From Sesamum alatum (lineage: Eukaryota; Streptophyta; Magnoliopsida; Lamiales; Pedaliaceae): 64,000 nt of DNA. This document shows, in pieces, positions 24,428 through 34,633 of the stretch; position 1 is the stretch's first letter, and every line of letters begins with the position of its first letter. The notes beneath the pieces are model-generated. The model had not been told where the DNA came from. It worked only from the letters and a program-made list of their open reading frames with translations, and searched no databases. Both the position numbers and the translations under genes were made by a program. The stretch lies in contig JACGWO010000005.1 in assembly GCA_034509735.1 (NCBI GenBank), positions 17,163,264-17,227,263 of the forward strand. Reading direction: 5' to 3'.

Positions 24428-26234
24428 TGTTAGAATAGGTGACCATGTAAGCCAACTTTGGTGGAATATGTAACCTATGTCTAACAATTATAGGTGTTTG
24501 ATAAATCATTAATGAATAAAGAAGTGAATTTCATTTGGCATTACTTTGTTTGTGTTCACTTATATCTATTTTCTATCTGTTCACTACGCAAACAAAGCCC
24601 ACGGACTGAGAATCAATTTCGGGGCTGGGACTAACGCTTGGAGGTAGGTCCATGGAATCAAGTCTTCCCGAATCAGTCCGAAAATCTCCAAGTCAAGGAA
24701 TCCCGAAAATGGGTACCGGGATTCCATTTGAGACTTTGCACTAAGCACCTGCTGTCCGTGTTTCATCGACGGGTGACGAGGGTCGTCTAAGCAGTGTTAG
24801 TGGGTTAGCATCTAGGACGCAGCTGACTGAGGTGACTCGCGGGAACCGTCTTACGGAGGACTTGAGTATGGTCTGCAAGGTATGACGAGTATTCCCGGTT
24901 CCAACGGTACAGGTCAAGTCCTGATTGACTTGAGGAATTACTGAGTTTACCTGTACATCAGAACTGTATCTTAGATATGGTGAGAGGGATTGCAGCAAGA
25001 GATTCTCCGCGCTTTGGTAGTCATAAGCCATGTCTAGTGCAGTTCCTGATGTGCAAAGTGACAGTAGTTTCCAAGAAAAGGATCTGTCTCATGTCAATAG
25101 GTTTTGACAGTTGAGTCTCATGTATGCTCTAGGTCTTGTCCTAAACTGTGGCCACAGTGACTGAACAAGGGAAGGTTTCCCTTGCGGCGTTTAGTGAGGA
25201 CAGAAACCGACACTTAGGTCCAAGATGGGTACCCTGCGTATCCGTGCCCTAGACACTAAGTGATGAGACCGAAGACAGAAGGACAAGCGTACTGTTAGAA
25301 GCCTAAATGTTCATCCCTGAATATTTCACCTAGTCTCTAGTGCCATGGACCGTTGCTAGATGGACGCCCATGGTAACGGAAGGATTCTAGGAATCCGACC
25401 TAAGTCTAGCTGAAAGGTGAACCTAAAAGAGTCACACACTATCCACACACATTTAGATATTTAATTAGGAATTGATTGGAGTGAAGGAATGATTAAATTG
25501 GATTTAATCGGGTCTTTATTTTTTCTTGGAGAAATAATTCCTTCTATTAGATATAAGGAATTAAATTGATAAATTAGATTTATCAAAGGGATTTAATTTA
25601 ATGGGCCTTAAATAATATTTATATTTATTTTAGCCTCTTGGAAATATTTAAATAGGTTTTAAATATTCCATTAAATTAAATTAAATCAAGCGGTTGAGAT
25701 CAATGGGAGAGATGGATGGCTAGGATTGTTTTTGACTAGGTCAAACACTAACTTTGACTAGGACTTTGACTAGGTCAAAATCCTAGTCAAATAGAGTTTC
25801 TTAAAAGAAGAGTTTTAAAGAGGATTAAACTCCTCTTCTTATAACCCTAGCATCCTCAAGTGAAGGATGATGAATTCCAACCACACACAACACACACACA
25901 CACACACACACACTCGGCTCTCTCTCCTCCATCTCGTGCCTCTCTCTCTCACACACTCCAAGAAACTTGTTTCTTTGTTTCTCTTGTTCTTGGACATTAG
26001 AACTTGATGGAATAATACTTAATTCATTAACGTGTTGTTGATTCTTCCACCCAAAATATAAACTTGTTCGTTGCTAGCACGACGTGCAAGATACGTGGGT
26101 GGATGTGTGTCACGATTTGGAGGTTCCAAAGAACGAGATCTTGGTCATAACGGGGAACAACGCGGTGTAGGCCGTTTGAAAGACGAAAACGACAACGGGA
26201 TAGGCTCGTTTTACCGATTTTCGTCGCTTTTTTT

Positions 26235-26331
<97 letters not shown>

Positions 26332-26571
26332 TTTTTTTATTTTTTTTTTTTTTTTTTTTTAAAAATTTTCTATCCCCTATGGGGGGCCCCTTTCCCATGG
26401 ATATGTTTATATGTGATTTTATTCCTGAGATCACCGAAACCCGGGAATTTCAAAGGCCACCTTTGAAACGTGTTTTTTTAATTTAAAAGCATGTCTTAAA
26501 TTCCGCTTATTTTTTTAATTATCCGCGCTTCCGCATTGCGCTTTTCCCGGGACGATCCACAATTCCTTTCA
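24428..26571 (+). repeat. 5' LTR of copia element D
   Basis: Plus-strand TGTTAGAATAGGTGACC (24428) to CAATTCCTTTCA (26571), the same family as E but in opposite orientation. The target bases before it are TGATA (24423-24427). The last 350 bp contain an abnormal T run (about 26228-26360) and corrupted sequence where sister LTRs read cleanly. The CCATGG box is at 25327-25377. Confidence 0.88.
26228..26360. repeat. Long poly-T run inside LTR of element D
   Basis: About 130 T with two interruptions. Sister LTRs have ordinary mixed sequence here (compare 20480-20530). The flanks are scrambled, for example AAAAATTTTCTATCCCCTATGGGGGGCCCC. It is probably a sequencing or assembly error close to the gap rather than biology. 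Confidence 0.7.
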
Positions 26572-26885
26572 GTGGTTCAAGAGCCCGGTTCGGTGGCATA
26601 GGCCTAGGGTTTAGTGCGTTTAAGCATGAAACGTGTTTTGAGCATGTTTTAAATTGACTCTGATTTTCTTGATTATTAAAGCATGTTGTTTTATTGCTTT
26701 TTAATTCGTGTGAAATTCTAAATGTTTGTATTTTTCCTGTTTTTCTTGGGAAAACGGGGAAAAATTTGAACTGAAACACGAGAAGCGCTCCAAGCCGCCA
26801 GCCGGCGCTGCCGGCAGGGGCGACTGCGCGCAGCAGCAAGGGTGCTGCGCGCGCCGCCCAGCGCGCGCGGGGCAGCGCGCAAGGT
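26572..26885 (+). mobile_element. Element D primer site and start of leader
   Basis: After the LTR comes GTGGTTCAAGAGCCCGG, a changed version of the usual GTGGTATCAGAGCCCGG, then leader sequence like 20090-20280 inverted. The CG block begins at about 26795 and is cut by the gap. Gag-pol of D is not visible. Confidence 0.8.
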
Positions 26886-27385
26886 NNNNNNNNNNNNNNN
26901 NNNNNNNNNNNNNNNNNNNNNNNNNNNNNNNNNNNNNNNNNNNNNNNNNNNNNNNNNNNNNNNNNNNNNNNNNNNNNNNNNNNNNNNNNNNNNNNNNNNN
27001 NNNNNNNNNNNNNNNNNNNNNNNNNNNNNNNNNNNNNNNNNNNNNNNNNNNNNNNNNNNNNNNNNNNNNNNNNNNNNNNNNNNNNNNNNNNNNNNNNNNN
27101 NNNNNNNNNNNNNNNNNNNNNNNNNNNNNNNNNNNNNNNNNNNNNNNNNNNNNNNNNNNNNNNNNNNNNNNNNNNNNNNNNNNNNNNNNNNNNNNNNNNN
27201 NNNNNNNNNNNNNNNNNNNNNNNNNNNNNNNNNNNNNNNNNNNNNNNNNNNNNNNNNNNNNNNNNNNNNNNNNNNNNNNNNNNNNNNNNNNNNNNNNNNN
27301 NNNNNNNNNNNNNNNNNNNNNNNNNNNNNNNNNNNNNNNNNNNNNNNNNNNNNNNNNNNNNNNNNNNNNNNNNNNNNNNNNNNNN
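26886..27385. other. Assembly gap (500 N)
   Basis: Exactly 500 unknown bases, a placeholder length. It begins inside the CG-rich block of element D and ends inside a CACTA transposon, so the real distance and order of the two sides are unknown. Translated frames crossing it are meaningless. Confidence 0.98.
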
Positions 27386-27548
27386 CGAACATATCAATTA
27401 CCGAGCGCGAATTTTGCATTAATATTGATAGGTGTTTTGCTAAGGTAAGTACGCAAAATTCTGTTATTTTTGCATGTATATATTTATATATATAATTTAA
27501 TCTCGTCATTTAATTGCGTACTGTTGTGAATTATACGTAGGACCAATC

Positions 27549-29091
27549 ATGTTAAGATAGTTGAGGAGATGGATGTATGATCGAGACATCCTGGGTGTGA
27601 CGCCGGAGTTTGAGGATGGTGTTACAACATTTTTAGAATGAGCCCAGTCTCAGCGTGCATATATGGATGGGGACAAGATTAAGTGTCCCTGCCGGAAGTG
27701 CAAAAATCGGTTCAAAACACCAGATGAGGTAAATTTTGATTTGTGTATGAAAGGGTTTATGCCAGAGTATTAAAATTGGACTTCGCATGGTGAGGAGAGG
27801 GTGCAGGAATACTTTGAAGCATTAACAGTGACCCCTGTGCAGCAGCAGCAAACACCACCCGTTCAGGAGGAGGGTAGTTCGCATTGGGGTGATGCGGCTC
27901 AGATGGATTGGGCGCAGAGGATGGTATTCGATGTCGTCAGGCCGTCATTCTGGTCTTCGTACAACCAGGAGGGACCGACTGATGATGGTACTCGGTATTG
28001 TCCATCTGATGTGGGTCCTAGTTCATATTACGATTCGGGGCCCTATGATTATGTGCCTGGCTTGTCAGGCCATTTTTTTGATGTAGTTCATGCTGCGGAC
28101 CAACCTTTGTGGAATGGCTGCACCACCTCTCAGTTGGCGTCAATTGCCTCTTTGGTGAATATCAAGGCCGAATGGGGTTTTTCTGAGCATACATATGATC
28201 GGTTATGCCAGTGGGCTGATACTGTAATGCCCCGCGATCACACTTTCGGAGGACCCGATAATTGATCAACTAGTGGTGACACAATTCAAGGATTGGTTCA
28301 AGGCTCGTGTAAGTATCATTGATTTCTTGTAAATGCGATATGCTCATTAATTTGTAATGATTGGTTCAATTGCTATATATATCATTAATTGAAGGTGAAA
28401 CCCAAATTAAATTACACAAACGAGGAATTGTTGAAGTTGCATTATTGGGGGCCAAGAGCAGAAGTGACGACATACCCATCTTACTTCGTAAATGGCTTCA
28501 ATTTCCACACTGAACGTCACAATGTCAAGAAGTCAACAATGAATTGTGGTGTTTGTGTTAAAAGCTCATCATATACAGACACGAATTCTTACTTCTATGG
28601 AATTTAGAAGAGATAATTCAGCTAGATTACCCACTAATTCCGAACATGCACATTGTACTGTTAAATTGTCATTGGTCGATCCGATCAGAGGCATGAAGAT
28701 ACACCCTCGTTATCACGTCGTTGATGTCAACTTCAAAAAGCTCTACCAAAAGAATGAACCATTCATACTGGCACAACAAGCAGTACAAGTATACTACGCG
28801 GATTACCCGAGCATGAAGAAGGACAAAGTCGATTGGAAAGTTGTTTGCAAAATCAAGGCTCGAAGAATAATCGATGACTCGCGATAGACCAAGGTCGCCT
28901 ATCAAATGGATGAAGTCGTACCTAATCCAGATGTTGTAATAGATAACCAAACATTTGAACTGCATGACCCAACGAAAATATAATTGGTCGTTGATCATGG
29001 AGCAGGGCCATCGCGCTCGCTAGACAGTGAATCCGAAGACGAAGATGAAGATAGCTTTGACGAGGTTGAGTCCGATGAAGAGACTTATTGA
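27549..29091 (+). pseudogene. CACTA transposase (TPase) remnant
   Basis: Start ATG 27549 follows a GT-AG 5' intron (27445-27540). The first exon (to 28265) codes for a Transposase-associated zinc domain (RRWMYDRDILGV, KCPCRKCKNRF, then GFMPEY and NWTSHGE) and the region just before the TNP2 core (QPLWNGCTTSQLASIASLVN). It contains three in-frame stops: 27558 TAG, 27639 TGA and 27771 TAA. The catalytic TNP2 core is absent. Sequence jumps to FKDWFKARV, an intron (about 28310-28394), then a DUF4216-type C-terminal domain (NEELLKLHYWGPRAEVTTYP and VDVNFKKLYQKNEPFILAQQ) with a frameshift near 28605 and stops near 28885 and 28980. The acidic tail ends at 29091. It cannot be active. Confidence 0.85.
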
Positions 29092-29199
29092 ATTTTCCAA
29101 AAAATTTATGTAATTTTTTTATTACAGTTATTGTAAAAATTGTATTCGATAGATGTATTTTGATAATTAATCTAAGAAATCAGAATAAATTTTAAAAAT

Positions 29200-30562
29200 A
29201 GGAACGGATATTTTATTCTAACCACCGTTCCTAATACAGGTACAACTATTTGTATAGGTGTCAACCAAAAAATGAGGGAAATTTGGATTAGGAACGGTCA
29301 CACTTTATCAGGACCGTTCCTATTTGAGGTACAATTTTTCAAATATGGCGGCTATTTAAAAAAAATGAGGGAAATTTGAATTAGGAACGGTCAAATTTTA
29401 CCGAAATCGTTCCTATTTGAGGTACAATATTTCAAATATGGCCGCCAATAAAAAAAAAGAGAGAAATTTGAATTAGGAACGGTAGGTGAAAACTAACAAC
29501 CATTCCAAACTGTAGTCCAATATTTCATTTTGGCACCCAATGAAAAATTGGTGGGAAATTCAACTATTGGAACGGTAACTTTATACACGACCGTTCTAGA
29601 TTTTAATAGGAACGGTAACTACGTGCGTGCATTAAAACGACATTGACCTTTCCGTTAGGAAAGGTAGTGGGAACACCTTATCTATTAGGTGACCGTTCCT
29701 AGTATTACAATTCCAACCAATTTGTCCGATATCTGAATATCGTTCAGCCCGATCGACACTATTTTTTAACATATACAAGGTTATGGATATGAATTGATGT
29801 CCAACGGTCTGATTTTCAATCAGCAACCCGGATTTAAGGATGCATCTGTTTTTCTTACGATGAATACTAACCGGATACGATATCTCGAGAACTGTACACC
29901 AAAATTCCGCAAAACTACATATAATGTATTATTTTGTATGGTAAATCATATGTAACGGTTTGATTAGAATTTTGACGGTCTGATTATGTCATGCAGTACA
30001 ACAACATAGGATCCTAGTTACATCTGTGAAATACTAACAAAACTAAATATATAATATACTTCATATTCTGAATGTGTGTGTATATTGCAGAAATTATTAT
30101 GTAATTTGAATTTTTTGTAAATATCCAATTGTGTACCTTTGTTCAATCATATGAGTGTCTGCAACGTGTTTTTCTTAATTTATAGTTATTATGTAATAAG
30201 ATAAAAAAAAATATATATTGTAATACATATAGGAACGGTTGGTATGTTGGTGCCCCAAAACGACATCGTTTTTTTCTTTAGGAACGGGATTAGGTACATA
30301 TTTTCTATTAACTGACCGTTCCTATTAGTACAATTCCAAGTACTAAGTATTTGGAATTGATATTGGAACGGTGCTTTGTAAATTAGGAACGGTCGCATTT
30401 AGGAACGGTTTTGAGATCGACCTTACTACTAAGTGACCGTTCCTATTTAGGTCAACATCAGTACAAGGTATCAAAATCACATCGTTTTATAGACAATACG
30501 GCGTCGTTTTCTTTATTTGGACCGGCAATAGGAACGGTCATCTAGAATATAACCGTTCCCAA
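29200..30562. repeat. Internal array of GGAACGGT motifs (CACTA)
   Basis: About 20 copies of GGAACGGT or ACCGTTCC, with some variants, many arranged as inverted pairs 15-25 bp apart (for example 29282 with 29305, 30530 with 30551). The same motif fills 33920-34600 near the right end, as expected of CACTA subterminal repeats, which in En/Spm bind the element-encoded TNPA. This array lies between the two genes, directly upstream of the second gene. A TATA-like TATATAA is at about 30567. Confidence 0.85.
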
Positions 30563-30611
30563 AAGTTATATAAATTGGTTCCTTGGCTGATTTTTTCTCA
30601 CTTTGCAAAAT

Positions 30612-30613
<2 letters not shown>

Positions 30614-30680
<67 letters not shown>
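30614..30680 (+). repeat. (TC)n microsatellite
   Basis: An uninterrupted CT dinucleotide run of 67 bases, in the probable 5' untranslated region of the second CACTA gene. It is followed by a C-rich segment to about 30901 and a splice-donor-like AAGTAGGG. Serine/leucine or Arg/Glu frames through it are composition artefacts. Confidence 0.95.
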
Positions 30681-30683
<3 letters not shown>

Positions 30684-30901
30684 ACCGTCGTCCGCCATCT
30701 CCATCCGCAGTCGCCCGCCGCTGCATCCAACCTCACCGCGTACGAGGAGATCCCCCGTCCGTCGCCTCCATCCGCAGTCGCCCGCCGCCTGCTCGTGTTA
30801 TCGCTTCCCGCCGCTGCCGCATGTTTCAGCCGATTGCCCTCAGCCGCCGCCGCCACCTGTTTCAAACGACCGCCTCCCGCCACCGTCTGCACCACCACCA
30901 A

Positions 30902-32199
30902 GTAGGGTTTTATAAACCCTATTTTTTTTATTTTCTGTTTTGCATTTTCTGAAAAATGCATAATCTGAAAATGCTTTTTTTTTTTTTTTTGGTGTTTTGC
31001 ATCTTATGTAATTTATTTCATTTTCTGTAATTTGTTATATTTCTTAAATTTTCTGTAAATTTCTATAATTTTTTGCTTTTTTTTGGAAATTTCTGTAAAT
31101 GTAATTAGTGTTGTAAATGTTAATGTTATTTATATTTGTTTATTTATGTAAATGTATGTTAATTTCTGTAAATGTTAATGTTATTTTATTTATTGAAAAT
31201 TTCTATAAACGGATGTTAATTTCTGTAAATGTTGATATATTTTTAATTTTTAATTATCTGCCATTTTTCACATTTGTGCTGTAATTAGTGTTGTTAATTA
31301 GATGGAATTTTCTGTAATATATGGAATTTCTGTAATTGTTGGATATAGGATAATTATGAAATTTGGTGAAAATACATAATAAATTTCATGTATACAACTG
31401 TGAAAAAAAAAAACCTAAAAAATCTAGAATTTTTTATGAAAATAAAACTGTAATTTACAAATTTTTTCAAATTTTCTGTAATTTTTATATACTTTTGGTC
31501 AATTTTCTGCAATTTCATAGAATTTAGGTAATTTATTGTAATTTATGAAAATTTTGGTCATTTTCTGTATTTTACATAAATTTGGGTAATTTTCTGTAAT
31601 TTGTGAAAATTGGTAATTTTATGAGATTTATAAATATTTCGGGTAATTTTATACAATTTGTCAAAATTTTTGGTAATTTTCTGAAATTTAAGAAAATTTG
31701 CGTAATTTTCTGTAATTTGTGAAAAAAATTTGTTAATTTTCTGAAATTTATGAAAACTTGGGTAATTTTATGAAATTTTTGAAAATTTTGGGTACTCTTC
31801 TGTCATTTGTTAAAATTTTGGTAATTTTATGAATTTTATGAAAATTGGGGTAACTTTATGTAATTTGTCAAAAAATTTGTTAATTTTCTGTAATTTAAGA
31901 AAATTTTAGTAATTTTCTGTAATTTGTTCAAAATTGTTTAATTTTATGAAATTTTATTAAATTTGGGTAATTTTCTATTATATTCTTTAAGAATATAGGC
32001 AAATATAAGTATTTAGTGTATATATATATAGGAAAATCAAGGATTTAGTGCAATTTTAGGGTTAAATTTTGAAATTTAGTATAAATATATAGAAAAATAG
32101 AAGGATTTAGTGCAATTTTAGGGTCAAATTTTGGGATTTAGTATTAATTTAAAAAATTAGAAAAATTCATACAGCTAATATTTTTTAAAAAAATTGTAG
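30902..32199 (+). other. Probable 5'-UTR intron with degenerate repeats
   Basis: AT-rich, no coding potential. From about 31470 to 31990 it is made of imperfect tandem units of some 28-35 bp of the type GGTAATTTTCTGTAATTTG followed by GAAAATTT. Acceptor-like AATTGTAG is just before the ATG of the next gene at 32203. Confidence 0.6.
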
Positions 32200-32202
32200 A
32201 TC

Positions 32203-33731
32203 ATGTCTGGTCGGGATTTTCCACGTCGAGGAGGTGGACGTGGTCGTGGTCATAGTCGTGGCCGGTCGCGGCGAACCGGCTATACTGCCGGCCGGTGTTG
32301 CTTCCCAACATGGGGAAGCAATGTTCTGACCACCACCACCGATAGAGTAGGCACCCGCACCATCTGCGCCGGATCAACAGCCCGGACCATCCACTATTGC
32401 ACCGGCGGTCGATCCGGCCCGTCCATGGGTTGCCCCACCACCACCACCCCCACCGGCCCACCACTCCCAGAACAATCCGCGCATCAGTACATCACACTCG
32501 CCGATGCGAGGTATATTTATATTTTTAAATTTTTTTTGTAATTTAAATTAATATTTTAATTTCATACTAATTATTTTATAATTTCAGTCGTGATCGGAAG
32601 ATTCACGAGCGCATGTACGCGGTCGTGCGAGGACACTATCCCCATCCTTGGGGCAGTTTGCGCAAGGTGCCGCCAGAGCACCAGCATTTCTGGTTTGAGA
32701 GTTTGAAGGTAACGGCAATTAATTTTTGTTTTTAAATATTTTAACAATCTAAGTCAATATATATATATATATATTTTAATACAGATGACGTATTGGTGGG
32801 ACGCCGACGACGAGTCGATGTTTAAGATCTTCCACGTTTGGGTGGGGAAGTTCCTGAGGAAGAAGTTCGTTCTCGCCAGACAATCTCTGCAGAAGCCTCT
32901 ATGGCTGGCGAACGAGGTCTGGCGGCAGCTCCTCCTGTACTAGGATTCCCCGAAGTTCAAGCAGGAGTGCAAGAAGAACAAGGCGAACCGGACGCCAACC
33001 CAGGCTCATCCGCTACTGTGTACCGCGGGGGATCTATCTCCGTCGGTATGCATAAGCAGAAATTGGCAAGATATCTAATGTTATTTCAATTATTTATTAC
33101 TATTAAATTAAAAATTGTAATAACTGTTTCCCATTTCTTTTTACAGGAGGAGCAGCTCGGCCGGCCAGTGAAGCAGATGAAGTTATTTCCAGATGCTACA
33201 AGAAGAAGGCCGACGGCGGCTAGAGCGGGTCGAGGGCAGCGGAAGTGGCGGTAAGTTGTAATTAATACATTTTACTTTATTTTTTTAAATGTTTGAAAAT
33301 TTTCTAATTTATTGTAATTATTTTTGCAGGAGATGTTCCAGAAGATGATGGAGGATCATCAGTCTCAGGCCCCGTGCAATCCTGAGGATCCTGCTTCCGA
33401 ATCAGAGGGCTCGATGGCGCAGACCGAGCAACAGATGTGGCTCACTTGCGTCGGGGGCAAGAACAAGGGCCCAGTATTTGGTCTTGGTTCTGAGGCCCTG
33501 GGTCTCAGGCAGACCGTTACCTCGCCATCGCCACCGCCCGCGCCAGAGCCAGCGCCTTGGTCTAACGTGGAGGGTCGATTGGGCCGCCTCGAGGAGATGA
33601 TGGCGGACCTGATGGGCATGACAAAGGACATGCAGACCAGTCGCTCTGGCGCCGGCCCGTCACGGCCTCCTAGAGACCCCACCTTTCCAGACATTGACGA
33701 GATGGACGAGGCCGATGGGGACGAGGAGTAG
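32203..33731 (+). pseudogene. Transposase_24/TNPA-like gene of CACTA element
   Basis: The second gene of the CACTA element, probably the DNA-binding accessory protein. A five-exon model: 32203-32511 (start MSGRDFPRRGGGRGRG, Arg/Gly-rich), 32588-32708 (ERMYAVVRGHYPHPWGSL), 32785 to about 33070 (MTYWWDADDESMFKIFH, later YRGGSISVGMHKQKLA), 33147-33250, and 33330-33731 (EMFQKMMEDHQSQAP to an acidic end DEADGDEE). Introns at 32709, 33251 and 33329 show GT/AG borders. The GGSISV..HKQK segment and the exon order are typical of plant Transposase_24. Breaks: TAG at about 32941, where Trp is expected, a frameshift before YRGGS, and a stop in exon 4. The last exon contains a coiled-coil-like LGRLEEMMADLMGM. 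Confidence 0.75.
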
Positions 33732-33919
33732 ATTATGTATTTTTTTTTATTTTGATATTTTGTAATTAAATCGGATAATATTCGTATTTAATATAATTTT
33801 TATTTCTAAATTATGCATTTTTTCATATTTAAATATCAATTATATAATCAAAATATTATTAATAATTTAATTTATATTTAAATGATAAAATTATTAATAC
33901 AAAAAAATTAATAATTCAT
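33732..33919 (+). other. 3' untranslated/intergenic part of CACTA element
   Basis: AT-rich stretch between the stop codon of the second CACTA gene and the right motif array. No feature is visible. Confidence 0.6.
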
Positions 33920-34600
33920 TATTTAGGAACGGTACTTTAGACGGTTAATCAGCGCAAAGTACCGTTCCTATTTTTGACTTTTTTAAAAAACTTACCGTTC
34001 CCATTGCCGATGAAATAACATATCCAACTATACAAGTCAACCGTTCCTAAAGACGGGACTTACCGTGCCTACATATATTCCAAAATCAATTCTTTCATGG
34101 TTAGACTTTCGTTCTAAAGACAATACCAAAAATCGGTCCAAAATGGTATTCCAAAGTTAGAGTGCTAAAATCGTTCCTACGTGTCGCGACAAAATATATT
34201 CCAGTTGCCGATCTTAATCTCTACAACTAACCGTTCTTACATGTATTCCAGACACCATGCTAAATTTTATCTAAAACATAAGGGAACTATTCCAAAAGGT
34301 GTTCTAACTACCGTTCCTAATTGCGCGATTTGACTTTGATGCTACCGTTCCTAAAGTTTATAAGGTGTTCCAAATGCAAAAATTATAAATTTATACGTAC
34401 AAAGGGAATTAGGAACGGTACACCTAATATATGCCAAAAACCGTTCCCAAATAGGAACGGTCACTTCGTAACTGTTCCTATTTGTTAGGATCGCCTCTTA
34501 TTGCCACGGATTACCTCCCGTTCCTCAACCGTTCCTAATTTCAGTCCAAAAGGTTCAAATGAACTACTTACCGTTCCAAAAATTAAAAAACCCGCTCCTG
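33920..34600. repeat. Right subterminal repeat array of CACTA element
   Basis: About 16 copies of ACCGTTCC or GGAACGGT and close variants within 680 bp next to the right terminal repeat. This is the classic location for transposase-binding subterminal repeats. Confidence 0.85.
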
Positions 34601-34603
34601 TTA

Positions 34604-34633
34604 CCATTTCAATTCCCGCATTTTTTTGTAGTG
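34604..34633 (-). repeat. Right terminal inverted repeat of CACTA element
   Basis: The minus strand reads CACTACAAAAAAATGCGGG and onward. CACTACAA is the diagnostic end of En/Spm elements. The flank TTA is the presumed target copy. Confidence 0.88.

Larger units (their letters stand above)
27386..34633 (+). mobile_element. CACTA (En/Spm) DNA transposon, left end missing
   Basis: A class II element with a TPase remnant, a second Transposase_24-type gene, arrays of the motif GGAACGGT in both orientations, and a right terminal repeat whose reverse complement begins CACTACAAAAAAATGCGGG. The right flank TTA (34634-34636) is the expected 3-bp target copy; the left end is in or beyond the gap. Both genes are broken, so the copy is not autonomous. 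Confidence 0.85.

Noticed and set aside
26027..26466. Lys-rich or Phe-rich frames of about 130 codons
   Set aside because: Created by the poly-T run, itself probably an artefact.
26519..27509. Frames of 217-292 codons across the N run
   Set aside because: Made of unknown bases; not sequence.
30511..30961. Ser/Leu and Arg/Glu repeat frames
   Set aside because: Produced by the (TC)n microsatellite.
29200..34600. Regular short motif array resembling a CRISPR-like array
   Set aside because: Motifs are 8-10 bp, irregularly spaced and in both orientations inside a plant CACTA element; they are subterminal repeats.
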